DNA from: Nitrospiraceae bacterium | GTDB lineage: Bacteria; Nitrospirota; Nitrospiria; Nitrospirales; UBA8639 | DNA length: 64,000 nt | Direction: 5' to 3' | Assembly (NCBI GenBank): GCA_020632595.1 | Contig: JACKFF010000003.1 | Coordinates: forward strand, 62,001-126,000 | In this document: positions 34,830-43,535 of the stretch, piece by piece | How the letters are laid out: each line of letters begins with the position of its first letter | How positions within the stretch are numbered: the first letter of the stretch is position 1 | Notes under the pieces: generated by a model | The model's database searches: none | What the model was told of the DNA's origin: nothing | Seen by the model: the letters and a program-made list of their open reading frames with translations, nothing else | Translations under genes and position numbers: made by a program

Positions 34830-35120
34830 TGGCATCAAAAACACTACACTTATTTCAAGGGGATTTTCTGTAGGCGGTATCGCCAATCAACGGGTATGAG
34901 CGGCCAGTGCTATCAATAAGGACTTGGAACAAGCTATACAAGCGAGTGAGCCGGTAGACCCACCCCTCTCCGGACACCAGAGCGGGAGTTAGAAATGACA
35001 GCGGGTTTTGGGAAACCAGGGTTTGAAAATCTCACTTGCGCCAACCTGCCATGCGGCGATCTCTATCACTACGGCCAACTCCTCTCCCGCGTTTTTAGTA
35101 GGGAAAGGGGGCCATGAGAA
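34830..35120 (+). pseudogene. Decayed duplicate of the recQ 3' end
   Basis: Sequence from about 34830 to 35120 lines up with recQ 33325-33620. Shared blocks include ATCGCCA, TGGAACA, GGTAGACC, GGACACC, TTAGAAATGAC and CTCTAC, in the same order and near the same spacing. Small indels destroy the frame. It lies on the far side of the secreted-protein gene from recQ. It is a non-functional fragment, not a second helicase. Confidence 0.7.
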
Positions 35121-35181
35121 ACTTCAATCCAACCTAAGGGATTTTACACTTTCATTCTGTTTCCACTTTATTGTGTGCTCT

Positions 35182-35709
35182 TTAATAACGGTCAAGTAGG
35201 GATGTCGTAACTCTGGCTATTTCGTTCTCTCGTGTGTATTCATATTTTGGATAGAACACCCAATATTCCTTTGGCAACTGAGAATCTCTGCCAAACTCCA
35301 ATTTCAAAACCTCACCGTGCTCTTCTATTGCGATTTTAATTCGTTTCGTTGGATGGGTATGATGCGCCTGGAAAGGCCTATTATCCATGTTGTGTAGCAT
35401 AGCCAAGACTTCGGCCTTCTCTTTCGCAAATTCGTCATTTATCAATATTTGGTAACCATCTCCTATGTCTGCTAGGAAATCTCTCGCCTCCCGATAGGAA
35501 TAGAAGGACAAGATTTCGCTAAACAAAAAAGCGGCAAGAAAAGGGATGACAAACGCGAAAATGACCACACCTTGGAACCTGAATATTTTTTTGCGCCTCC
35601 ATAACAAGTCTCTGATACCCAAAACAAAATAGATCAGTAGAGCAATGAATGCTGACACGTTCAGCACAGTTATAGCTTGATCAATCCAATACAAACAGGG
35701 TCTCCCCAA
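35182..35709 (-). CDS. Membrane protein of unknown function
   Basis: 175 aa if the first start is used. Two TM segments near residues 13-31 ('VLNVSAFIALLIYFVLGI') and 46-66 ('VVIFAFVIPFLAAFLFSEIL'), with a basic cytosolic loop 'RRKKIF' between them, then a soluble charged domain of about 100 residues. Its N-terminal 13 codons overlap the broken toxin frame by 40 bp, so a later start is likely. Base composition is more AT-rich than its neighbours, suggesting transfer along with the adjacent toxin-antitoxin remnant. No family recognised. Confidence 0.55.
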   Translation of the reverse strand: MGRPCLYWIDQAITVLNVSAFIALLIYFVLGIRDLLWRRKKIFRFQGVVIFAFVIPFLAAFLFSEILSFYSYREARDFLADIGDGYQILINDEFAKEKAEVLAMLHNMDNRPFQAHHTHPTKRIKIAIEEHGEVLKLEFGRDSQLPKEYWVFYPKYEYTRENEIARVTTSLLDRY

Positions 35710-35990
35710 TAGGCAACCTGCGAGGCTTCTAGTTGGTGAATATGTTTTGTGGAGCCATTTTCTATTCTTACTTGAATTACTTTTGTTGGATGTCCACGAA
35801 GGAGACTTCTATGCAAGAAACCGGAATCTTTAGAAACGATGATGAAACTCTACTCCAAAGCTAATTGCCAGATGGCTTCATCATCTTGGCCGGTTAGGCC
35901 AAAACCCTTGATATTTTTGGAGCCGGAAAAAACGAAGTCGAGAATGGGAGCGAGTTTAAAAGAAAGATTCTGGTCGAAAAGTAGCTTCAT
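35670..35990 (-). pseudogene. DUF5615 (PIN-like) toxin, interrupted by an in-frame TAG
   Basis: The frame begins 'MKLLFDQNLSFKLAPIL' at 35990, typical of DUF5615 toxins with the early acidic residue, continues 'GLTGQDDEAIWQLALE' and meets TAG at 35850-35852. Beyond the stop the same frame stays open: 'SFIIVSKDSGFLHRSLLRGH', then 'PTKVIQVRIENGSTKHIHQL', to a TAA at 35670-35672. Rejoined, the protein is about 106 aa and contains the family's conserved 'SKD.(D/G)F' block. So it was intact recently and is now broken by one base change. Confidence 0.8.
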
Positions 35991-36219
35991 GGCAAGGCGC
36001 AGAAAGCTTCTTCTCACGATCGGCGGCAAACCAAATACTGGCATGAATATCATCTTTGGTATAATTCGGAAAATTACTGATAATTTCGTCCTCGGTCATC
36101 CCTGAAGCCAAGTATGCCAGTTCATCCGAGACCGTGATCCGCATGCCTCATATGTAAGGATTCCCACTACGTTTCCCATGTTCGATGGTGATGATATCTG
36201 CGTAGTTTATAGTCAACAT
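35956..36219 (-). pseudogene. DUF433 antitoxin, interrupted by an in-frame TGA
   Basis: From ATG at 36219 the frame reads 'MLTINYADIITIEHGKRSGN' and then PYI, TGA (36148-36150), G and 'MRITVSDELAYLASGMTEDE'. The family has an Arg at the stop position (the 'P.IRGTRI' motif); CGA to TGA explains it. The rest, 'IISNFPNYTKDDIHASIWFA', is the standard DUF433 helix-turn-helix. The 3' end overlaps the toxin start by 35 bp, the usual arrangement. A restart at the ATG at 36144 would give a truncated 62-aa protein. Confidence 0.82.
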
Positions 36220-36588
36220 GGTACCCCGAGGTTACAAAAATGCCAACACATTGACCAATTTTTCGCATGGAATAAAGCCTTCTTGCCTGCGTATGTCACT
36301 CTCCGACGCCTGCCGTCCAGGCCCTAATGGTGGACGCTCTTATCTACCGGCGGGCCTTGTCTGAATGCAGCGAGCTGGACCGCTCTTCCATGACTTGCGT
36401 CCACCATATCTGATGAGACAGGACGTGGCGTCACTGGTTTTGGCTACTTTTGCCAAAACAAAAGGAGGCCGTCTGCAGGGGCGAAACCCTGCATCTACCG
36501 TACATTTAAAAATACACGGCTAGAAACAGAAACATGGAACAGAGCTTGTTGATCAATTAAATGATATCCCTTACATGCCTATGACGAT
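36220..36588. other. Intergenic with two adjacent hairpins
   Basis: About 370 bp between the antitoxin remnant and slyD. It contains TTTTGGC-N7-GCCAAAA (36438-36444 with 36452-36458) and TGCAGGG-GCGAAA-CCCTGCA (36474-36493), a perfect 7-bp stem with a GNRA-like loop. The pair may be the tail of a small repeat or a transcribed structure. No gene is supported. Confidence 0.4.
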
Positions 36589-37077
36589 CTAATGATTATG
36601 GCCCCCATCATGTGAATGCCCATGCTCAAGTTCTTGCTTTGTGGCTTCCCGCACACTCAAAACTTTAATATCAAAGTTGAGCGCGATACCGGCAAGGGGG
36701 TGATTCGTATCAATGGTGACGGTATCCCCATCTACTTTCACCACCATAATTTGCTGCGTCGTGCCATCCGGCGCCTGCGCCTCAAAGACCATTCCCGGTT
36801 CAACCGAATCTACTCCCTCAAATGCAGCCCTTTCGATGCTCTTGATCCCGTCAGGAATGACCTCTCCATAGGCATCGGCAGGCTCAATCCTGACCTTCAG
36901 AACATCACCCTCTCCTTTACCGGCCAGCGCTTTCTCCAGCCCGGGGATGATATTCCCCGCACCATGCAAGTATACCATAGGCTTTGACCCATCTGAACTA
37001 TCCAACACCTTACCGGCATCGTCAGTGAGCTTATAATTGACGCTGACCACCGAATTCTTCCCAATCAATACAGACAT
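36589..37077 (-). CDS. slyD: FKBP-type peptidyl-prolyl isomerase, SlyD-like
   Basis: 162 aa. FKBP fold ('SVNYKLTDDAGKVLDSSDGS' near residue 13; 'HGAGNIIPGLEKALAGKGEG' near 39) with the insert-in-flap domain (about 75-125: 'PADAYGEVIPDGIKSIERAA', 'VFEAQAPDGTTQQIMVVKVD') that gives chaperone activity. Ends in a short His-rich tail 'HGHSHDGGHNH', shorter than the E. coli tail, which may bind nickel or other metals. Cytosolic folding helper. Monocistronic by position. Confidence 0.92.
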   Translation of the reverse strand: MSVLIGKNSVVSVNYKLTDDAGKVLDSSDGSKPMVYLHGAGNIIPGLEKALAGKGEGDVLKVRIEPADAYGEVIPDGIKSIERAAFEGVDSVEPGMVFEAQAPDGTTQQIMVVKVDGDTVTIDTNHPLAGIALNFDIKVLSVREATKQELEHGHSHDGGHNH

Positions 37078-37144
37078 AATCTCTCCTTCCTTTTCCTATT
37101 TTTTTTTATGACTATTCACGCACGCAAAGGTGTATCTTCCACGC

Positions 37145-37846
37145 TCACCACCAGACCGTAAATTTTGATCGCGGCCATGGCTTATCCATCCATGACGTGT
37201 CAGGCAAAGGCAACTTGGAGGCTTCTTGAACGGTCAGCCATCCACCAGGCAATTCAAAATGGGATGTTGTGCCACGTCCGGTTATCCAACTAATTTTTTT
37301 CGCTTGTTCACTGGCTTCGGCCACATCCAACGTTAACCGACAATCCTGAGCCACATAATCCAGGACCGTCTGAAAGTCGCCATCCTTCCACAGCTTCGGG
37401 GCGACGGAGCCATCCACATTCGCGGGTTTACTCACACCAATGGCCTTCGCCGCGGCGTTGAGCTTAATCGGGAACCCTTTTCCGCAAAAGAAGTGATACA
37501 TCATGTCCACGTGGCTCATCGCCAATTCACGGCAATCATCAACCTGGCCGGATTCTTCCGCCACAATCACAAAATCGAATCCCAGCCCATTGTGGGTGAT
37601 GATGGTATAGCCCTCCTGCAATTTTCTTTTGAGATGCTCGACAAAGGCCGTGACATCCGCCTTGGTCATTTGCGGCGCAGGAGATCCATCTGGATTTTTC
37701 GAGTAAAATGTCACAGCCGATGATTCATCGCTGCACCAGGTGGCCATACAGGTGATGCCGAGAGGCCGATGATCATGTAAATCACCGAAATTTTCCGGCA
37801 AAATTTTTGCCGTTTCGATATCAAAGGCCAGATATTTACGGGACAT
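37145..37846 (-). CDS. Predicted 3'-5' exonuclease (RNase H-like fold)
   Basis: 233 aa. DEDD-type exonuclease pattern: 'YLAFDIETAK' near residue 5 (Exo I, Asp and Glu), 'ITHNGLGFDFVIVAEE' near 88 (Exo II, Asp), and 'LDYVAQDCRLTLDVAE' near 162 (Exo III, Asp with Tyr four residues before, DEDDy-like). A C-terminal 50-residue extension is Trp-rich. The family is the poorly characterised RNase H-like group found in many phyla. Substrate unknown. Confidence 0.7.
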   Translation of the reverse strand: MSRKYLAFDIETAKILPENFGDLHDHRPLGITCMATWCSDESSAVTFYSKNPDGSPAPQMTKADVTAFVEHLKRKLQEGYTIITHNGLGFDFVIVAEESGQVDDCRELAMSHVDMMYHFFCGKGFPIKLNAAAKAIGVSKPANVDGSVAPKLWKDGDFQTVLDYVAQDCRLTLDVAEASEQAKKISWITGRGTTSHFELPGGWLTVQEASKLPLPDTSWMDKPWPRSKFTVWW

Positions 37847-37960
37847 TCGTCAACCCTCCCCACAATGGAACCGGATGGCCTGATTAAAGGTCATCATATC
37901 GACCGCCATCCCACGATTGTTTTGGGTTTTCAGGAACAATGCGGTGTTAGTGGTGTTTGA

Positions 37961-38338
37961 TCAACACGGCGTTTCAGAAACAGCTTTTTGAATGACACCT
38001 TCGGCATCGAGTTCAAACGTTTTATGACACTCATACGAAGTGCCATACACTTCACCCCCCAATGGATGACGAGTTATCCGTTGAATATATTCCAACCGTT
38101 GTCCGCCGTCAGGCAAAGCCGTCTCTTTAGTCGGCGTCCCCATCACCCGAATAAGCTCTTCACGATGCACGCCCTTCCATCCATATAGTTGTTCCTGAGG
38201 GAAAAGACCGCAGCCCATGGCAAAAACACCTAAAAATGCTACAAAAATAAACGACAATCTTTTCACTCGTACATTCCAATCATCAGGTTCGACAGAATTG
38301 TTCTCTCTCATTACTTCCCTATACCGGGAAAGACTCAT
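37961..38338 (-). CDS. Small lipoprotein
   Basis: Up to 125 aa. A signal peptide with a lipobox is seen at 'FIFVAFLGVFAMGC' (Cys about residue 43), so the true start is probably the second ATG or a GTG just before 'KRLSFIF', not the first. The mature protein of about 80 residues contains 'LIRVMGTPTKETALPDGGQR' and ends 'AVSETPC'. The 'GTPT...LPDG...LEY' pattern is like SmpA/OmlA-type small lipoproteins, but this is only a loose resemblance. Confidence 0.55.
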   Translation of the reverse strand: MSLSRYREVMRENNSVEPDDWNVRVKRLSFIFVAFLGVFAMGCGLFPQEQLYGWKGVHREELIRVMGTPTKETALPDGGQRLEYIQRITRHPLGGEVYGTSYECHKTFELDAEGVIQKAVSETPC

Positions 38339-38424
38339 TGGCGGCGTATTACGTATTTAATTTCTGAATCGGCATTGCCCGTCTACAATCCATCCTTAGG
38401 ACCTGAAGTCTCTCCCATCTGAAA

Positions 38425-39051
38425 TTAACAGGTTAAATGGCGGCAAAACCACCATACCCGAGGATAAGGAGATATTTCCACTAAACGCGTTTCCGAATCT
38501 TTGGGTGTCGGGAGTTGCGATTGGATAGGAAGACCGGCTAAATCGGGATAAAGTGAACGAACTTCGGCTTTTGCGTCCTCTAAATCAGTTTCCACGAAAA
38601 CCTCAACCAACCGAAGATACGTCGGGGGATGTATTTTCACTTCCCATTTCCCCAGATAATTCAATTCACCCTTCCTTACCTGGAACGTCAAATTCAATTG
38701 GGCCATAGATCGGAAAGCCCCTTCATTGATCTGGAGCCGCACCAACTCATATTCACCCGGCGGAAGTGCGAGAAAAAATGGCGAGTCCGCAGACTCGATA
38801 TCCACCCGGAACCGTTCCGTCGTAGAGTGATTCATGAGCTCAAAAAATCGAACCTGTGGCGTATACCATCGGGTCGTCTGGCCGGTGAGGCTGGCTTGAA
38901 CCTGCCCATAAACGATTGTTTGATCCGCTGAAAGACTGGCAGGCAACGGCGCCATTCTCGTAGCACATCCGAGGAAAGAAAAGACTATTCCGAGGACTAC
39001 CATCAGGCTTCTTATTTCTTGCATGACCAAATAGCCTCTCGCGTTTTTCAT
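38425..39051 (-). CDS. Lipoprotein of unknown function
   Basis: About 208 aa from the ATG at 39051 (or 199 from 39024). Lipobox in 'VVLGIVFSFLGCATRM' with Cys as the modified residue. The mature part of about 180 residues has a beta-sandwich look: 'VYGQVQASLTGQTTRWYTPQ', 'FFLALPPGEYELVRLQINEG', 'LRLVEVFVETDLEDAKAEVR'. The 'LPPGEYEL' block is typical of proteins with carboxypeptidase-regulatory-like or DUF2846-type domains. The longer upstream frame to 39192 has no sensible start. Confidence 0.55.
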   Translation of the reverse strand: MKNARGYLVMQEIRSLMVVLGIVFSFLGCATRMAPLPASLSADQTIVYGQVQASLTGQTTRWYTPQVRFFELMNHSTTERFRVDIESADSPFFLALPPGEYELVRLQINEGAFRSMAQLNLTFQVRKGELNYLGKWEVKIHPPTYLRLVEVFVETDLEDAKAEVRSLYPDLAGLPIQSQLPTPKDSETRLVEISPYPRVWWFCRHLTC

Positions 39052-39407
39052 CAATCGGTCTGAAAAGAAATTTTTGGCCTCAACAATACTACTTTCTTCT
39101 TGTGTGAACGAAATTGCATGCACCACATACCGAAAAAGCGGCCTCCCGGGTTCACCTGGTCGCTCGAAGTCAGTAAAGCAGAAAGCGGGCACCCAACCAA
39201 GCGTTGCACTTCCGCTTTTTTATTATATCAGAGGGATGATGTGTTCCTGCCGTGACGATGACACGAACCGTGTCCGATTTTTGTTCATGATGATGAATGA
39301 TCATCATGAACGATACGCCCATTAAGATATTCGATAATGTGCGCCAATTTCTCAATGGAATTGACAATCAGGCGCATTGAATCCACCTGAATGCAGGAGG
39401 GCCCGCT

Positions 39408-39614
39408 ATGCCAGATTTCAGGCCATGCGGATTCGTGTGTACTACGACGCCGGCCCGGCAAAGCGAGAAAGGGCTACTGCTCGATTTTCAAGGAAATCAA
39501 AGGCTATTCGCAGATTCAATAGCCAGCCAGCAGTTCCTGCGCGAGGAGACGACTCACCAAGGAGCCTTTGATGATGTGAATGGAATGTACGAAATCAATG
39601 GCGTCGATAGGTGA
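39408..39614 (+). CDS. Possible small protein with strong ribosome-binding site
   Basis: 68 aa, ATG at 39408 with AGGAGG 7 bases upstream. Contains a soluble amphipathic middle ('LLLDFQGNQRLFADSIASQQ') and no signal peptide. No family recognised. Kept only because of the ribosome-binding site and the coding-like third positions. Confidence 0.3.
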   Translation: MPDFRPCGFVCTTTPARQSEKGLLLDFQGNQRLFADSIASQQFLREETTHQGAFDDVNGMYEINGVDR

Positions 39615-39720
39615 GCAAATTTGAGAATCAGACGGTCTGATGGAGGACATGCGTGGCACGTCTCAAAACCTGACTTCAGGAAGCTTATGGATTGAAAAAC
39701 TACCGGACCTTTAAAAGAAT

Positions 39721-39738
39721 GGGCACATGAGAGTGCCC
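39721..39738 (-). terminator. Probable terminator of the acl-suc operon
   Basis: GGGCAC-ATGAGA-GTGCCC, followed on the minus strand by ATTCTTTTA, 19 bp after the sucD stop. Short stem, but in the right place. Confidence 0.5.
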
Positions 39739-39757
39739 GGAAAGAAATATCGACTGA

Positions 39758-40627
39758 TCAACCCAGCACCGACTTCACCGTCTCGCCAATTTCAGCAGGG
39801 TTTTTTACCACCCGCACTCCAGCCGATTCGAGGGCGGCCATTTTATCGGCTGCAGTGCCTTTTCCTCCGGTGATAATGGCGCCGGCATGGCCCATCCGTC
39901 TTCCGGGAGGTGCCGTAATTCCGGCAATGAAACTCACGACCGGCTTGGTCATCTCTTTTTGAATATAGGCCGCAGCCCGCTCCTCGGCATCGCCGCCGAT
40001 TTCCCCAATCATCACGACCGCTTCCGTTTCCTCGTCCTCCTGGAACATGTGCAACAAATCGATATACCCGGTGCCGATGAGCGGATCGCCACCGATGCCG
40101 ACGCAGGTCGTTTCGCCAAGACCTAAATTAGTCAGCTGATTGACGGCTTCGTAGGTTAAGGTGCCACTTCTTGAAATGACCCCGACACGCCCTTTTTTAT
40201 GAATGAAACCTGGCATAATCCCGATCTTGCACTCCTCGGCCGTTATAATTCCCGGACAATTCGGGCCGATCAGACGTGTAGTCTTCCCATAGAGCGCCCT
40301 TTGGACCCGAACCATATCATTGACAGGAATCCCCTCTGTAATACAGATGATCAGCCATATGCCGGCATCGGCGGCTTCTAAAATTGCATCGGCGGCAAAG
40401 GGAGGTGGCACAAAAATCAATGAGGTGGTGGCTTCAGTCTTCTTGACGGCTTCACGAACGGTATTAAACACCGGGATGCCTTCTACTTCCTGACCGGCTT
40501 TGCCAGGCGTCACGCCGGCCACAACTTTCGTTCCATACGCCTTGCACTGGGTCGCGTGAAATGACCCTTCTTTGCCGGTGATCCCTTGAACGACAACCCG
40601 GGTATTTTTATTCACCAAAATGCTCAT
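39758..40627 (-). CDS. sucD: Succinyl-CoA synthetase, alpha subunit
   Basis: 289 aa. CoA-binding Rossmann domain ('QGITGKEGSFHATQCKAYGT' near residue 14) and ligase domain with the phospho-His at 247 in 'PGRRMGHAGAIITGG'. 'GPNCPGIITAEECKIGIMPG' near 121 is the family signature. Activates succinate to succinyl-CoA with ATP in the rTCA direction. Last gene of a seven-gene rTCA operon, 50 bp behind sucC. Close relative of the N-terminal half of AclA in the same operon. Confidence 0.96.
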   Translation of the reverse strand: MSILVNKNTRVVVQGITGKEGSFHATQCKAYGTKVVAGVTPGKAGQEVEGIPVFNTVREAVKKTEATTSLIFVPPPFAADAILEAADAGIWLIICITEGIPVNDMVRVQRALYGKTTRLIGPNCPGIITAEECKIGIMPGFIHKKGRVGVISRSGTLTYEAVNQLTNLGLGETTCVGIGGDPLIGTGYIDLLHMFQEDEETEAVVMIGEIGGDAEERAAAYIQKEMTKPVVSFIAGITAPPGRRMGHAGAIITGGKGTAADKMAALESAGVRVVKNPAEIGETVKSVLG

Positions 40628-40677
40628 GCCACATCACCTTTCACCAATCAAGGAGAATATTTCCACGATCAGGTTAA

Positions 40678-41853
40678 CTATTTCTTTTTTCTGAGAGCGA
40701 CAATACGTTGAGCGGCTTCCCAGAGGTCAGCGACCCCTTCGACCTTCAAACCTGATTCGGCTAGAAGCTTTCGGCCTTCTTCCGCATTGGTTCCTTGAAG
40801 TCGAACAACAACAGGTAGCTTGATGCCGACTTCCTTCGCCGCATCAATCACTCCATGGGCAATACGCTCGCACCGTACAATCCCGCCGAAGATATTAATG
40901 AATATGCCCTTGACCTTTTTGTCTTTCAACAGAATGCGAAATCCGGCTGCGACCGTCTCTTTTGTCGCCCCACCGCCCACATCTAAAAAATTCGCCGGTT
41001 CGGATCCCGCCAACTTAATGACGTCCATGGTTGCCATCGCCAAACCCGCCCCATTGACCATGCAACCGATGTCACCATCAAGTTTGACATAGTTCAGATT
41101 ATTGCTACCCGCTTCAATCTCCAACGGTTCTTCTTCGTGCAGATCCCTGAACTTTTGAATATCAGGATGTTTAAATAGCGCACTGTCATCAATGGAGACT
41201 TTTCCATCCAACGCGACCAGACGCTTATCCGTGGTAATGACCAATGGATTTATTTCCACGAGCGATGCGTTTTTTTCCATGAACAGGCGGTACAGATTTT
41301 CCAACATTTGAAAAAACGGCTTCACCACTGCCGGCTCAAGCTCTGGAAGTCCCAAGCCGAAGGCCAGATTTCTTCCATTGTATCCCTGGAATCCAACTGC
41401 CGGATCAATGGACTCTTTCAGCAATTTGTCTGGTGTATGTTCGGCCACTTCCTCAATGTCCATGCCACCTTCCGTACTGGCAATAAACGTCGGAAAGCCT
41501 GACTCACGGTCGACCAGTAAACTCAAATACAATTCCTTAGCAATCCCTGCACCTTCTTCAATCAGTAAACGCCGAACTTTTCTGCCCTTGGGACCTGTCT
41601 GATGGGTCACCAGAGTTTTCCCGAGAATTTCCTTAGCCAGTTCCGGCACTTCAGTTTTATTTTTGGTTATTTTCACCCCGCCGGCTTTGCCTCGTCCACC
41701 TGCATGAATCTGCGCTTTCACCACAAATACGGGGGTATCAAGAACTGAGGCCCATTTTTCAGCCGCTTTGACGTTTTTGATTTCCTTGCCTTTGGGTACA
41801 GGAATCCCAAACTGCGCAAAGAGCTGTTTGGCTTGAAACTCGTGAATATTCAT
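40678..41853 (-). CDS. sucC: Succinyl-CoA synthetase, beta subunit
   Basis: 391 aa. ATP-grasp domain with 'VKAQIHAGGRGKAGGVKI' near residue 45; the C-terminal domain has 'VNGAGLAMATMDVIKLAG' near 268, 'ANFLDVGGGATKETVAAG' near 286 and 'VRLQGTNAEEGRKLL' near 350. Supplies the nucleotide site and partners SucD. 83 bp behind frdA. Homologous to the N-terminal part of AclB. Confidence 0.96.
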   Translation of the reverse strand: MNIHEFQAKQLFAQFGIPVPKGKEIKNVKAAEKWASVLDTPVFVVKAQIHAGGRGKAGGVKITKNKTEVPELAKEILGKTLVTHQTGPKGRKVRRLLIEEGAGIAKELYLSLLVDRESGFPTFIASTEGGMDIEEVAEHTPDKLLKESIDPAVGFQGYNGRNLAFGLGLPELEPAVVKPFFQMLENLYRLFMEKNASLVEINPLVITTDKRLVALDGKVSIDDSALFKHPDIQKFRDLHEEEPLEIEAGSNNLNYVKLDGDIGCMVNGAGLAMATMDVIKLAGSEPANFLDVGGGATKETVAAGFRILLKDKKVKGIFINIFGGIVRCERIAHGVIDAAKEVGIKLPVVVRLQGTNAEEGRKLLAESGLKVEGVADLWEAAQRIVALRKKK

Positions 41854-41936
41854 AAATCCTCTTCGTAGGTTCTACAGCTCAAATCGGAACATTCGGCGAT
41901 GACAATATCCCGTTTGGTGATCAATCGACTTGACAA

Positions 41937-43514
41937 TTACTTGTTGGTGTAAGCCGGCAAGACCATCGGTGAAATGATGCTAGCGGACACATGATGCCGT
42001 TTGGCTTCGGCTCGAAACCGCTTCAGATGGTCTAAGGTCAACGCACGTTTCGGCAGAGACTTGGACCGCTCTGCAGCAAAAATACCTGTTCGCTTGCCAA
42101 ACACCATTAAGTCCAACAAAGAATTCCCCATGAGCCGGTTTCGCCCATGTAAACCGCCGGAGGCCTCTCCAGCCACGAATAAATTGGCCACAGGCGTTTC
42201 TCCATTCACATCAATCTTGACGCCCCCATTTTGGTAATGCAGCGTGGGATAGATCAGTACCGGATCTTTCCGGATATCGACCTGGTAACGCTCATACTGC
42301 CGAACCATCGCGGGAAAATGTTTATCCAATGTTCCGGGTCCATGTTCCACATCTAACAACGGCGTATCCAGCCAGACGCCTACCCTACCTGATGGTGTTC
42401 GAACGCCTCGCCCCTCTTCACATTCCCGAATGATCGACGAGGACACAACATCACGGGTATCCAATTCGTTCACAAATCGCTCGCCCTTCCCATTCACCAA
42501 ATGGCCACCCTCAGAACGAATGCCTTCTGTCACCAGTGCACCGACTAATTGCTCAGGATACACCCCACCTGAAGGATGATATTGAAAGGTATCGATTTGA
42601 ACGAGAGGCACGCCGAGACGATAGGCCAGGACCAGGGCATCCCCTGTCGCCCCGAAATGATTGCTGGTTGGAAATCCCTGAATGTGCAACCGGCCAATTC
42701 CGCCTGTTGCCAGAATCACCGTTTTAGCCGCAACGACGATAAACCGATTGTTGTCTAAGTCTTTCAGCACCGCTCCCGTGCAGGCCCCATCGGCATCGCT
42801 TAACAATTCCACCGCAGCGACAAATTCCAACAATGGAACCTTCTGGTTCAGCACTTCGTCTTTCAACACTCGCATGATTTCCAAACCGGTATAATCGGAG
42901 CAGGTTAACAGCCTGGCCTTTGAGCTTCCTCCCCCTTTTTTCACATGCAGATTTCCATCAGCATCCCGATCGAATAAGACACCCAATTCCAACAGCCATT
43001 TCGCAATAGACGGTCCCTCTTCCACCATGACCTTTAACAACTGGTGGTCATTTTTCATGTGCCCGCCCTTTAGGGTGTCCAAGAAATGCTGGACAGGCGA
43101 ATCGTCAGAGCCGACGGCAATTTGCATCCCTCCTTGGGCCATAACCGAGTTGGAATCCCCCAGGCGCAACTTGGTGGCTAGTAACACATTGGCTCCCTGG
43201 GCGTGGGCATGGAGCGCCGACGCGCACCCCGCCCCTCCTCCACCAACGACAAGAACATCCACGGTGTAATCCGGAGTGAGATTAAGGTCTGACGGGACCG
43301 GGCTCTCCCCTTCCAACAGAGTCGCCACTTCGGTCACAGTTGATTGACCCGCATTCGGGCCAAAAACTATGGGACGGTAGGCATGAGCCCGATGATCAGG
43401 ATGGTATTTCTTGATAAGGCTATCCCGTTCGGCTGGAGAAAGCTTGGGAAAACTTTTAGACCGACGGGCGTCTCGGGTTTGATGAACTAAATTTCTCTGA
43501 TCGGTAAGTTCCAT
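41937..43514 (-). CDS. frdA: Fumarate reductase flavoprotein subunit
   Basis: 525 aa. FAD motif 'VLVVGGGGAGCASALHAHAQ' near residue 88, substrate domain with 'TEGIRSEGGHLVNGKGERFV' near 335 and active-site 'DTRDVVSSSIIRECEEGRG', and 'GEASGGLHGRNRLMGNSLLD' near 455. Asn122 in 'GDSNSVMAQGGMQIA' sits where SdhA/FrdA enzymes have the His that binds FAD covalently, so FAD is probably non-covalent, as in soluble fumarate reductases and L-aspartate oxidase. A 75-residue N-terminal extension is unusual. 21 bp behind frdB. No membrane-anchor subunit is found here. Confidence 0.9.
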   Translation of the reverse strand: MELTDQRNLVHQTRDARRSKSFPKLSPAERDSLIKKYHPDHRAHAYRPIVFGPNAGQSTVTEVATLLEGESPVPSDLNLTPDYTVDVLVVGGGGAGCASALHAHAQGANVLLATKLRLGDSNSVMAQGGMQIAVGSDDSPVQHFLDTLKGGHMKNDHQLLKVMVEEGPSIAKWLLELGVLFDRDADGNLHVKKGGGSSKARLLTCSDYTGLEIMRVLKDEVLNQKVPLLEFVAAVELLSDADGACTGAVLKDLDNNRFIVVAAKTVILATGGIGRLHIQGFPTSNHFGATGDALVLAYRLGVPLVQIDTFQYHPSGGVYPEQLVGALVTEGIRSEGGHLVNGKGERFVNELDTRDVVSSSIIRECEEGRGVRTPSGRVGVWLDTPLLDVEHGPGTLDKHFPAMVRQYERYQVDIRKDPVLIYPTLHYQNGGVKIDVNGETPVANLFVAGEASGGLHGRNRLMGNSLLDLMVFGKRTGIFAAERSKSLPKRALTLDHLKRFRAEAKRHHVSASIISPMVLPAYTNK

Positions 43515-43535
43515 GAGAAAAGCAAGAAAAACAGC

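Larger units (their letters stand above)
39193..39757. other. Intergenic, one possible small gene
   Basis: About 565 bp between the lipoprotein and sucD. Apart from the possible 68-aa gene and the terminator listed separately, I see nothing supported here. Confidence 0.4.
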
